11,376 nucleotides of DNA from JAUREX01 sp964472135 (GTDB lineage Bacteria; Pseudomonadota; Alphaproteobacteria; Rhodobacterales; Rhodobacteraceae). Location of the stretch: NCBI GenBank assembly GCA_964472135.1, contig CAYYJB010000067.1:1-11376 (forward strand), in the 5' to 3' direction. Below are positions 1 through 5,995 of this stretch, piece after piece. Numbering within the stretch: the stretch's first letter is position 1; each line of letters opens with the position of its first letter. Under the pieces are notes generated by a model that searched no databases, was not told where the DNA came from, and was given only the letters and a program-made list of their open reading frames with translations. The position numbers and the translations under genes were made by a program.

Positions 1-80
1 CCGATCGAGAACCCGAGCGGCTTCGCCGCGGCGAGCGTGGGGAGGAGGAGAAGGAGGAGGAACAGCAGAACGGCGCGCAT
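1..80 (-). CDS. Secreted protein, N-terminal fragment (signal peptide only)
   Basis: The 5' end of a minus-strand gene starts at the ATG complementary to 78-80 and runs off the left edge. The 26 visible codons give one Arg at residue 2, then an unbroken run of Leu/Val/Phe, then Pro-Thr-Leu-Ala-Ala-Ala before Lys20. This is a textbook Sec signal peptide with an AAA|K-type cleavage site, so the mature product is probably periplasmic or extracellular. It begins 45 bp after the rarD stop on the same strand and may be the last visible gene of that transcription unit. No clear Shine-Dalgarno sequence precedes the ATG. The mature domain is outside the window, so function is unknown. The signal-peptide pattern is seen directly; that it is a real gene is inferred. 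Confidence 0.6.
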   Translation of the reverse strand, partial: MRAVLLFLLLLLLPTLAAAKPLGFSI

Positions 81-125
81 CGCGGGGCACCTGCGGAGGG
101 GACGCCCGACCCTCGCACCCAAGGG

Positions 126-1016
126 TTAAGGCGGGGTGAAGCCCCCCCGGGCGCGCCAGAGCGAGGCGGAATAGAGGCCGAGCGCAAGCCAGATGAGCGC
201 GAAGGCGATGCGGCGGGGGGTGTCGAACACCTCGCCGAACCAGAAGATCGCGGTGATGAGGATCATCGTGGGCGCGATGTATTGCAATATCGCGATGGTC
301 GAGAGGCGCAGGAGCTTCGCGCCGTTGCCATAGAGGATGAGGGGGATCGCCGTCACCGGCCCGAGACCCGCGAGCAGCCACGCGTCGCCGGCAAGGAGAT
401 GCCCCCGCCCGGTACCCTCGAACCATAAGAGCGCGACCAGTGCGAAGGGCGCAAGCAGCAGCACCTCGAGCAGGAAGCCCTGGTTGGGCCCGATCGGCAG
501 GCGCTTCTTGAAATAGGCATAGGCGCCCCAGGTCAGCGTCATCGCCAGCGCCGCGACCGGCACCTGGCCCGAGGCGACGGTCAGGACCGCGACGCCAAGC
601 CCCGCGAGGCCGACCGCGACGCGCTGGAGCGTCGCCAGACGCTCGCCCAGCAGGAGCGACCCGAGCAGGATGCTGAACAGCGGGTTGATGTAATAGCCCA
701 GCGCCGCGTCGAGCGCGCGCCCCGAGGTGACGGCCCAGACATAGATGCCCCAGTTGGCCGCCACGAGCACCGCCGTCACCGCCGCCATCCCGAGCATCCG
801 CGGCGTGCGCAGCGCGCGGGCAAGATCGGCCGTCCGCCCCGTCGCGATCAGCACCGCCGCCGCGACCGGGATCGACCACAGGATGCGGTGGGCGATGATC
901 TCGGACGGGCTGACATGCGCGATCATCGAGAGATAGAGCGGCATGAAGCCCCAGAGCACATAGGCCGAGACCGCGAAGGCAAGGCCCCGGGGGCTGTCGT
1001 CGGGCTGTGGGGTCAT
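126..1016 (-). CDS. rarD: RarD-type EamA/DMT-superfamily permease
   Basis: A 296-residue polytopic inner-membrane protein of the drug/metabolite transporter superfamily, RarD branch. About ten hydrophobic segments fill the length. The N-terminus (residues 11-50) has the family pattern of an AYVLWG motif in helix 1, then PLY, and a later EIIAHRILWS stretch. Two EamA halves are visible, with a positively charged KKR loop near the middle. RarD proteins are usually about 290-300 residues, so this looks complete. The family is named for a chloramphenicol-sensitivity phenotype; its natural substrate is not settled, and I would not assign one. The ATG at 1016 follows a modest GAGG element. The gene lies 70 bp downstream of the sulfatase on the same strand, with a small GC hairpin between them, so co-transcription is possible but unproven. 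Confidence 0.9.
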   Translation of the reverse strand: MTPQPDDSPRGLAFAVSAYVLWGFMPLYLSMIAHVSPSEIIAHRILWSIPVAAAVLIATGRTADLARALRTPRMLGMAAVTAVLVAANWGIYVWAVTSGRALDAALGYYINPLFSILLGSLLLGERLATLQRVAVGLAGLGVAVLTVASGQVPVAALAMTLTWGAYAYFKKRLPIGPNQGFLLEVLLLAPFALVALLWFEGTGRGHLLAGDAWLLAGLGPVTAIPLILYGNGAKLLRLSTIAILQYIAPTMILITAIFWFGEVFDTPRRIAFALIWLALGLYSASLWRARGGFTPP

Positions 1017-1069
1017 GGCGGCCTCGGGGCCGTCCCGGCCCGTGACGGGCTATAGGCGGTCCTGCGTCC

Positions 1070-1086
1070 GGGGGCAACGCGCCCCC
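1070..1086 (-). terminator. GC hairpin directly after the sulfatase stop codon
   Basis: Perfect inverted repeat GGGGGC (1070-1075), 5-base loop, GCCCCC (1081-1086), abutting the sulfatase stop at 1087-1089. Its position suggests a 3' hairpin of the sulfatase transcript. No T-run follows, so it is not a canonical intrinsic terminator. It may stabilise the mRNA end or cause partial termination before rarD. Confidence 0.35.
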
Positions 1087-2592
1087 TCAGGCGCCGAAGC
1101 TCAGATGCGTGAGGCGCCGGTCGCGCCGCCGCATCATCCGCCCCATGATCCGGCCGAGCAGCGCCGCGCGCACCGGCGCGTGGGCCGGATCGGCGCCGAG
1201 GTCGCGCGTCTCGTGCGGGTCGGCGGCGCGATCGAACAGCATCGGCGCGACGGGGCCCGCGAAATGGACATAGCTCCAGCGCGCGTCGCGCCAGATGGCG
1301 GCGCCGGCCTGATCCGGGTGCAGGCCGAGGGCGGCCTGGATCGGGGTCGGCCGGGTGGGGTGGCCGAAGTCGATCTCGGCCAGAACCCCCTCGCGCCAGC
1401 CCGCGGGCACCGCCCCGCCGGCAAGCAGCGGCAGGAGCGAGACGCCATCCATCGCGGGCGGCGCCGACCGCCCGATCCAGTCGAGGATCGTGGGCGCGAG
1501 ATCGACCGACTCGGTCGGGGCGGCGATGCGCTGCCCCCCCGGCATCCCCGGCGCGCGGACATAGAGGGGCACGCGCAGCGCCGGCTCGAAGGGCACGATC
1601 TTGCCCCACATGCCCTTTTCGCCCAGCATCTCGCCGTGGTCGGCGGTGACGATGACGAGCGTCCGCCCCGCCTGCCCCGTCGCCTCGAGCCAGTCGAGCA
1701 CGCGGCCGAGGTGATGGTCGACCTCGGCCACGAGACCCAGATAGACGGCGCGCAACTCCGCCACGGTCGCGGGCGGCAGGGCCGCGCAATCGCCGTCGAA
1801 CCCCCAGAAGAGGCCCGCGTTCGACGGCGCCGAGAACCACGCCCGCACCAGCGGATGATCGGGCCGCCCGAGGTCGGGCGCGGGCAGGCCGGCGGGATCG
1901 ACGAGGGTGTTCCACGGCGCCGGCGCCACGAGCGGCGGGTGCGGCCGGATATAGGCGAGATGGGCAAACCACGGCGCACCGCACCGGATGTCGAGGGCGG
2001 CGAGGGTGCGGTCGGTCAGATAGGCGGTATCGCTGTCGGCGGCGGCGTAGATCGCGGGGTCCGAGGGGCGGGGCGGCCGTCCGGGCGGGGCGACGGGGCG
2101 ATAGATGGCTGGCACGGGCGCCCGGTCCTCGGGGTCGACCGGGTGGCCGCGCGCGCGCAGATGGGCAGGCCATTCGCGCCCCGTCTCCATCCGCATCTCG
2201 ACCAGCTCGCGAAACCCCGGCGCGACGCCCTCATAGCTGCGCAGGTCCGGGTCCTCGGGGTCGCGCCCCTCGGGGTCGGGCGCGATGTCGCTGTAGCCAA
2301 ACAGCAGCGGCTCATACCCCGCCTTGCGCGCCTCGGTCGCCACCGTCGCGTGATGGCGCGCAAGCGGCGTGCCGTTGCGGATGGCGCGGTGGTTCATGGC
2401 GTAGAGGCCGGTCAACAGGCTCGCGCGCGCCGGGCCGCAGGGCACGGTGACGGTGTGGTGGAAATCGAACCGCGCGCCCGTGGCCGCCAGCCGATCAAGG
2501 TTCGGGGTCCGCGTGAAGGCGGCGAGCGGCCCGTCGAGCACCGCCGCCGAAAGCTGGTCGATCGTGACCAGCAGGACATTGCCGCGCGTCAT
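1087..2592 (-). CDS. Sulfatase-superfamily hydrolase (Cys-type)
   Basis: A 501-residue member of the alkaline-phosphatase/sulfatase fold. Near the N-terminus are the metal-binding Asp12 in an IDQ motif and the sulfatase core C-G-P-A-R at 52-56 followed by ASLLTG. Cys52 would be converted to formylglycine. Later come His218 in an RPHPP segment, and Asp318-His319 in a TADHGEMLGE motif with Lys331 downstream. Together these form the usual metal and catalytic set. The single Asp followed by Gln at 12-13, in place of Asp-Asp, and the DHGEMLGEKGMWGK pattern point to the branch containing choline sulfatase and phosphonate-monoester hydrolases. Substrate cannot be told. There is no signal peptide, so it should act in the cytoplasm. 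It needs a formylglycine-generating enzyme, and none is in this window. The ATG at 2592 lies 15 bp after the M48 stop and is preceded by a G-rich element, suggesting co-transcription with the protease gene. Confidence 0.88.
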   Translation of the reverse strand: MTRGNVLLVTIDQLSAAVLDGPLAAFTRTPNLDRLAATGARFDFHHTVTVPCGPARASLLTGLYAMNHRAIRNGTPLARHHATVATEARKAGYEPLLFGYSDIAPDPEGRDPEDPDLRSYEGVAPGFRELVEMRMETGREWPAHLRARGHPVDPEDRAPVPAIYRPVAPPGRPPRPSDPAIYAAADSDTAYLTDRTLAALDIRCGAPWFAHLAYIRPHPPLVAPAPWNTLVDPAGLPAPDLGRPDHPLVRAWFSAPSNAGLFWGFDGDCAALPPATVAELRAVYLGLVAEVDHHLGRVLDWLEATGQAGRTLVIVTADHGEMLGEKGMWGKIVPFEPALRVPLYVRAPGMPGGQRIAAPTESVDLAPTILDWIGRSAPPAMDGVSLLPLLAGGAVPAGWREGVLAEIDFGHPTRPTPIQAALGLHPDQAGAAIWRDARWSYVHFAGPVAPMLFDRAADPHETRDLGADPAHAPVRAALLGRIMGRMMRRRDRRLTHLSFGA

Positions 2593-2607
2593 TACCCTAC
2601 CCCCCTA

Positions 2608-3318
2608 TCAGTCGCGCGGCAGCGATCCCTGCCAGCGCGCCTCGAGCGCCTCGATCGCGGCGATGCGCTCGGCCGTGCGCGGGTGGCTCAGGAGCCACGC
2701 CGGCGCATCCGGCGCCCCCCCGCCCGTCAGCGCGCCGAGCTTGGCAAAGAGCGCCTTTTGCGGTGCCGTTCCGATCCCCGCCCGCGTGAGCAGCGCCGCC
2801 GCCCAGGCGTCCGCCTCGAACTCGTCCTCGCGCGAAAGCCGCGCGGCGAGCAGCGTCGTCACCAGCCGTGCCGCGGCGGCCGCCACGAACGGCCCGATGA
2901 CCGGGATCACCCGCCCGAAAAGCGCCGCGAGCGAGACAAAGAGCGCGTTCTGCCCGGTGAAGTCGATCATCCGCCGCCGCGTGTGCCCGAGCGCGACATG
3001 GCCCAGTTCGTGGGCAATCACGCTTGCGAGTTCGGCAGCCGTCACATCCCCCGCGCGATATCTGCGATAGAACCCGCGGGTCAGGAAGATGCGGCCATCG
3101 GGGGCGGCAAGGCCGTTCACCGGATCGACCTCGTAGATGTGGACAGGCACATGCGCGACACCCAGCACCTCGGCCATGCGGTCGGTCATCACCCGCAGGA
3201 TCGGGTCCGCCAGCTCGGTCGAATTGCGATCGAGCGTCCGGCGCGTGCGCCAGACCGAGAACTGGTAGAGCACCAGCGCATAACCGATCGCGAGCAGGAA
3301 GGGCGTGAACTTGAGCAT
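2608..3318 (-). CDS. Membrane-anchored M48 family zinc metalloprotease
   Basis: A 236-residue Zn-dependent endopeptidase. Residues 1-20 form one hydrophobic segment with no lipobox, followed by WRTRR, so the protein is probably anchored in the inner membrane; which side the catalytic domain faces is not certain. The zinc motif HELGH is at 103-107. The likely third ligand is Glu166 in SREDEFEAD (162-170). A C-terminal SHPRTAERI motif (221-229) is typical of the BepA/LoiP/HtpX-like M48 group. These relatives degrade misfolded membrane or outer-membrane proteins. This copy is compact, lacking TPR repeats or an HtpX-style multi-helix membrane region. It sits between the DUF882 hydrolase and the sulfatase on the same strand, 51 bp and 15 bp away. 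No Shine-Dalgarno precedes the ATG (the upstream six bases are GCCCCC), yet the start must be near here because the anchor helix begins at once. Confidence 0.9.
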   Translation of the reverse strand: MLKFTPFLLAIGYALVLYQFSVWRTRRTLDRNSTELADPILRVMTDRMAEVLGVAHVPVHIYEVDPVNGLAAPDGRIFLTRGFYRRYRAGDVTAAELASVIAHELGHVALGHTRRRMIDFTGQNALFVSLAALFGRVIPVIGPFVAAAAARLVTTLLAARLSREDEFEADAWAAALLTRAGIGTAPQKALFAKLGALTGGGAPDAPAWLLSHPRTAERIAAIEALEARWQGSLPRD

Positions 3319-3324
3319 GGGGGC

Positions 3325-3353
3325 AATATGGGGCGCGCGGCCCGCGCCGTCAC
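3325..3353 (-). promoter_or_regulatory. Possible sigma-70-like promoter for a leaderless M48 mRNA
   Basis: On the minus strand GTGACG (3348-3353) and CATATT (3325-3330) are 17 bp apart, and each matches four of six consensus positions. The -10-like box ends only six bases before the M48 ATG, so initiation would fall at or next to the start codon, which fits the lack of any ribosome-binding site. The same spacer holds a GC hairpin, so this could instead be the 3' end of the upstream gene. Tentative. Confidence 0.25.
3332..3348 (-). terminator. GC hairpin between DUF882 gene and M48 gene
   Basis: Perfect inverted repeat GGCGCG (3332-3337), 5-base loop, CGCGCC (3343-3348), lying 22 bp past the DUF882 gene stop. 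No T-run follows on the minus strand, only CCATATTG. It may attenuate read-through into the protease gene. It overlaps the spacer of the proposed promoter. Confidence 0.25.
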
Positions 3354-3369
3354 CCCCGCAGCGGCTGCG

Positions 3370-3984
3370 TCAACCTGTCCAGACGCGAACCGGCCCGCAA
3401 TCCATATGCACGAAGTTCGAGCGGGCATAGACGCCGACCCCGCCCGAGTTGCAGCTCTTGGCGGCGTTCGCCATCTGCCGCAGCGAGCGCGAGCGCAGCC
3501 GCACATCCGCCGCCTGCCCCTGGATATGGAGCGAGTTGCGCGCGGCACCCCCGCCGCTCTCGCGGATGCGGTTGTTGGTGGCGCGGGTGCGGAAGCCCGA
3601 CAGCAGCGTGTAGGGCTCGGACACTTCCATCAGGCCGTGCGCCGCGGCAAGAATGTCAACGACCGCCGGATCGATGGGCTTGATCTGGTTGGTGCGGACA
3701 TCGCGCATGATGCGGTTTATGTCCTCCATCGCCTCGGGGATGTAGGTGCCATCGATCCAGTAGACGGTATCGATGCTCTCGCCCGAGCGGCCGGAATACA
3801 TGCGGATGCGCCGAAAATTGCCGCGCCCCGAGAGGATCGAGAAGGCATGAACGCCCGAAGGCAGCGCGGCACCGACAAGACCGGCCGCGAGGCCGCCGAG
3901 CAGCGCGCGCCGGCCGGGTAGGGGGGCATCCGATGTTGCATCGAAGGCGCCGTTCACTGCCGCGATGACCCGATCCATAAGCAT
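3370..3984 (-). CDS. Tat-exported DUF882 / MepK-like peptidoglycan hydrolase
   Basis: DUF882 (peptidase M15A/YcbK-MepK-like) protein, probably a periplasmic murein endopeptidase. Counting from the ATG at 3984 it has 204 residues. A twin-arginine pair at 25-26 (GRRALLGG) is followed by a hydrophobic stretch and a PSGVHAF cleavage region near 47, indicating Tat export. The metallopeptidase ligands are visible: His153 and Asp160 in SLHIQGQAADVRL, and His193 in VHMDCGP near the C-terminus. E. coli MepK cleaves 3-3 cross-links made by L,D-transpeptidases; here an L,D-transpeptidase gene lies divergently next door. The frame stays open to an ATG at 4059, but that would put 49 residues before the RR pair. 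Neither start has a good Shine-Dalgarno; 3984 and 3978 are the more natural choices. Family is secure, exact activity inferred, start uncertain. Confidence 0.87.
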   Translation of the reverse strand: MLMDRVIAAVNGAFDATSDAPLPGRRALLGGLAAGLVGAALPSGVHAFSILSGRGNFRRIRMYSGRSGESIDTVYWIDGTYIPEAMEDINRIMRDVRTNQIKPIDPAVVDILAAAHGLMEVSEPYTLLSGFRTRATNNRIRESGGGAARNSLHIQGQAADVRLRSRSLRQMANAAKSCNSGGVGVYARSNFVHMDCGPVRVWTG

Positions 3985-4148
3985 CTGACTGCGATCATCC
4001 CCATTCAGACGGAACCGAAAAGATCCCTCGCATGCCACTTCGACACGCGATCGCCGCATTCATGCCACGCGGCGCGCATTGTCCCAAGCCTTAGTTTGGC
4101 TGTTTTTGTCCACGCCGGGCGATGTCGGCGAATTTCCGCTGATTCGCG

Positions 4149-4160
4149 CGCCTCGAGGCG
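4149..4160. repeat. 12-bp perfect palindrome
   Basis: CGCCTCGAGGCG reads identically on both strands. It lies in the divergent intergenic region, about 160 bp upstream of each flanking start codon, where a dimeric regulator could act on both genes. In such GC-rich DNA short palindromes also arise by chance, so a binding role is only a possibility. Confidence 0.4.
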
Positions 4161-4198
4161 GCCGTGCCGGCGTGGCGCGAGGGCAACAGCCGAGCCGG

Positions 4199-4225
4199 TG
4201 CTGCGGCGCAAAACGCCGCATTGCA
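4199..4225. repeat. Hairpin upstream of the L,D-transpeptidase gene
   Basis: TGCGGCG (4202-4208), loop CAAAA, CGCCGCA (4214-4220) form a perfect 7-bp stem. TGC (4199-4201) and GCA (4223-4225) add three pairs across a two-base TT bulge. It sits about 100 bp before the L,D-transpeptidase start. It could be an operator or, if transcription starts further upstream, a leader structure. No T-run follows, which argues against a simple terminator. Confidence 0.45.
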
Positions 4226-4245
4226 TGGACTTCGGGCCGCCGATC

Positions 4246-4278
4246 GCCCATCTTGTCACCCTGAAGAGCCCATCTTGT
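4246..4278. repeat. Two 11-bp direct repeats at 22-bp period
   Basis: GCCCATCTTGT occurs at 4246-4256 and again, identically, at 4268-4278, separated by an 11-base spacer. The 22-bp period is close to two turns of B-DNA, the spacing expected if two protein protomers bind the same helical face. The pair lies 45-77 bp before the L,D-transpeptidase start. It is a candidate direct-repeat operator; a local duplication is the alternative. Confidence 0.55.
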
Positions 4279-4281
4279 GCT
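4253..4281 (+). promoter_or_regulatory. Weak promoter candidate for the L,D-transpeptidase operon
   Basis: TTGTCA (4253-4258) matches five of six -35 consensus bases. Seventeen bases on, TGTGCT (4276-4281) matches only three of six -10 bases. The -35 box overlaps the first direct repeat and the -10 the second, so a protein bound to the repeats would cover the promoter. It would give a 5' leader of about 35 bases. Confidence 0.25.
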
Positions 4282-4308
4282 GCGCTGCAGCTTCGATGCG
4301 CCAGTGCC

Positions 4309-4314
4309 GGAAAG
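4309..4314 (+). promoter_or_regulatory. Ribosome-binding site choosing the L,D-transpeptidase start
   Basis: GGAAAG lies 8 bases before the ATG at 4323. The in-frame ATG at 4296 and the longer open frame from 4164 have no comparable element, and 4323 places the signal peptide at the very N-terminus. Confidence 0.55.
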
Positions 4315-4322
4315 TCCTCCAG

Positions 4323-5966
4323 ATGCGTTCGTTCATCCCTGCCGTTCTGATCCTTGCGCTGTCAGCATTGTGGCCGGCGCCGCCGGTCGGTGCCCAGGGC
4401 ACACCCGGAACGGCCGCGACCGGCGCGCCAGAGGTACAAGCGGGGGCGTTCGCGCGCGCGCTTGCGGATCAGGTGGCGGGGGACGCGGCGCTTGATGCCG
4501 TCTACGGCATGCGCCGATTCGCGCCGATCTTCACCGGACCCGAGGATGGTGCGCGCCGCCGCGCGCTGATCGGCGCGATCGCCGAGGCGGATGTGCACGG
4601 CCTTCCGTCGGCACGCTACGGCCTCACGGGGCTGCGTGCCGCGCTCGGCGACGCGACGACCGAAAGCGCGCGCGCCAGGGCCGAGGTGACGCTCGCGCGT
4701 GCCCTCGTCGCCTATGGCGGAGACCTAGGGTCGGGCGCGCTCGATCCGCGCCGGATCGCGCGCGGCATGGTGCGCGAGGTCAGCCGCCCCGATCCGTCGC
4801 GCATGCTTGCCGATTTCGCCGCCGCGCCCGACCCCGCCGCCTGGATCGCGGCCCTTGCGCCGCAGACGCCCGAATATGCGCGCCTCTTGCGCGCGCGGGC
4901 CGAGTTGATGATTCGCGCCGCCGCCCCGGCGACGGCGGCGCCGCTGCGGATCGCGACGGCGTTGCGTCCGGGGGCCGTGGGCCCCGAGGTGCTCGCGCTG
5001 CGCGCCCGGATGGAGGCGCTCGGCCTCGCGGCTGCGCCGACGCCGGGGACCGACCCGGCGGCCTATGACGCGACGCTTCAGGCCGAGGTCGCGGCGTTTC
5101 AGGCACTGAGCGGCCTGAACCCCGACGCGGTGGTGGGGCAGCGCACCGTCGCGGCCCTGAACTATGGCGATTCGGACCGCCTTGCAGCCGTCACGGTCGC
5201 GCTTGAGCGGGAGCGCTGGCTGAACGTCGCGCGGGGAGAGCGTCACATCTGGGTCAATCTCGCGGATTTCTCGGCCAAGGTCATCGACGGGGGCAGGATC
5301 ACCTTCGAGACCGAGACGGTCGTCGGCGCGGTCCTGCGCGAAAAGCAGACGCCCGAATTCTCGGACCTCATGCGCTATCTCGAGGTCAACCCCGACTGGA
5401 CGGTGCCGCCGGGCGTCGTGCGGCGCGACTATCTGCCAACCCTGCAGGAGGATCCGACGGCGCTGGCCCATCTGATGCTCGTCGATGCGGACGGCCAGCC
5501 CGTCGCGCGCGAGGCCGTCGATTTCCGGGCCTACACCGCGCGGACCTTCCCCTTCATGCTGCGCCAGCCGCCCGGCGACACGAACGCCCTCGGCCTCGTG
5601 AAGTTCATGTTCCCCAACCGCCACGCGATCTATCTGCACGATACGCCCGAAAAGCATCTGTTCGCGCGCGACAGCCGCACATATTCCTCGGGCTGCGTGC
5701 GGCTGCAGGATCCGTTCGGGCTCGCGCATGTGCTGCTCGCGCGCCAGAGCGCGACGCCCGAGGCAGAATTCCGGCGCGCGCTCGACAGCGGGCGGCAGGT
5801 GCGCATCAACCTCAAGGAACCCGTGCCGATCCACATCGACTATCGCACCGCCTTCTTCGGGGCGGACGGGGTGCTGCGGTTCCGGCCCGACGTCTATGGC
5901 CGCGACCGCCTCGTGCACGAGGCGCTTCTTGATGCGGGACTGGCGCAGCGGGGCGTCGAGGGCTAG
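4323..5966 (+). CDS. YcbB/LdtD-type L,D-transpeptidase
   Basis: A 547-residue periplasmic enzyme expected to form 3-3 (mDAP-mDAP) peptidoglycan cross-links. Residues 1-25 are a Sec signal peptide ending near PVGAQ. A scaffold/helical domain follows (about 40-200), then a peptidoglycan-binding-like domain (about 205-280, with the AFQALSGLNPDAVVGQRT pattern), the ERERWLN link (about 295-301), and the YkuD catalytic domain (about 308-490). The catalytic signature is His439 in YLHDTPEKHLF and Cys458 in SSGCVRL; SSGC rather than SHGC is normal for the YcbB branch. Length and domain order match LdtD-like proteins. Start 4323 is preferred for its ribosome-binding site and signal peptide; ATG 4296 would add nine residues. 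The gene is divergent from a probable 3-3 endopeptidase and 29 bp upstream of lpxD on the same strand, suggesting an operon. Attachment of outer-membrane proteins to peptidoglycan, known for some alphaproteobacterial L,D-transpeptidases, is an alternative role. Confidence 0.93.
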   Translation: MRSFIPAVLILALSALWPAPPVGAQGTPGTAATGAPEVQAGAFARALADQVAGDAALDAVYGMRRFAPIFTGPEDGARRRALIGAIAEADVHGLPSARYGLTGLRAALGDATTESARARAEVTLARALVAYGGDLGSGALDPRRIARGMVREVSRPDPSRMLADFAAAPDPAAWIAALAPQTPEYARLLRARAELMIRAAAPATAAPLRIATALRPGAVGPEVLALRARMEALGLAAAPTPGTDPAAYDATLQAEVAAFQALSGLNPDAVVGQRTVAALNYGDSDRLAAVTVALERERWLNVARGERHIWVNLADFSAKVIDGGRITFETETVVGAVLREKQTPEFSDLMRYLEVNPDWTVPPGVVRRDYLPTLQEDPTALAHLMLVDADGQPVAREAVDFRAYTARTFPFMLRQPPGDTNALGLVKFMFPNRHAIYLHDTPEKHLFARDSRTYSSGCVRLQDPFGLAHVLLARQSATPEAEFRRALDSGRQVRINLKEPVPIHIDYRTAFFGADGVLRFRPDVYGRDRLVHEALLDAGLAQRGVEG

Positions 5967-5995
5967 TCTCTGACCCTTAGGCTGCAGAGGCGTTG

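Larger units (their letters stand above)
3985..4322. promoter_or_regulatory. Divergent promoter region between hydrolase and L,D-transpeptidase genes
   Basis: About 340 bp with no convincing gene, separating two outward-facing envelope genes. It contains the most T-rich stretch of the neighbourhood (about 4091-4111, with a run of five T), one GATTC site (4141-4145, a possible CcrM GANTC methylation site), a 12-bp palindrome, a hairpin and a direct repeat listed separately. Frames open through it in several registers, but their predicted peptides are Arg/Ala-rich and look like high-GC shadows. No confident -35/-10 pair is seen for the leftward gene. Confidence 0.6.

Noticed and set aside
1038..1050. 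Small inverted repeat GCCCG-TGA-CGGGC before rarD
   Set aside because: A 5-bp stem with a three-base loop in this base composition is too weak to call as a regulatory site.
1015..3921. A 968-codon plus-strand open frame antisense to sulfatase, M48 and most of the DUF882 gene
   Set aside because: It is Arg/Gly/Ala/His-rich with no recognisable domain, and it runs through three convincing minus-strand genes. Long antisense frames are expected when real genes have extreme GC at third positions.
4005..4259. Small minus-strand open frames in the divergent intergenic region
   Set aside because: Overlapping frames in two registers, no ribosome-binding sites and no recognisable features; they lie across the regulatory repeats.
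4164..4322. N-terminal extension of the L,D-transpeptidase from an upstream ATG
   Set aside because: The extra 53 residues are of shadow-like composition and would bury the signal peptide. They would also run through the hairpin and direct repeats; ATG 4323 has a ribosome-binding site.
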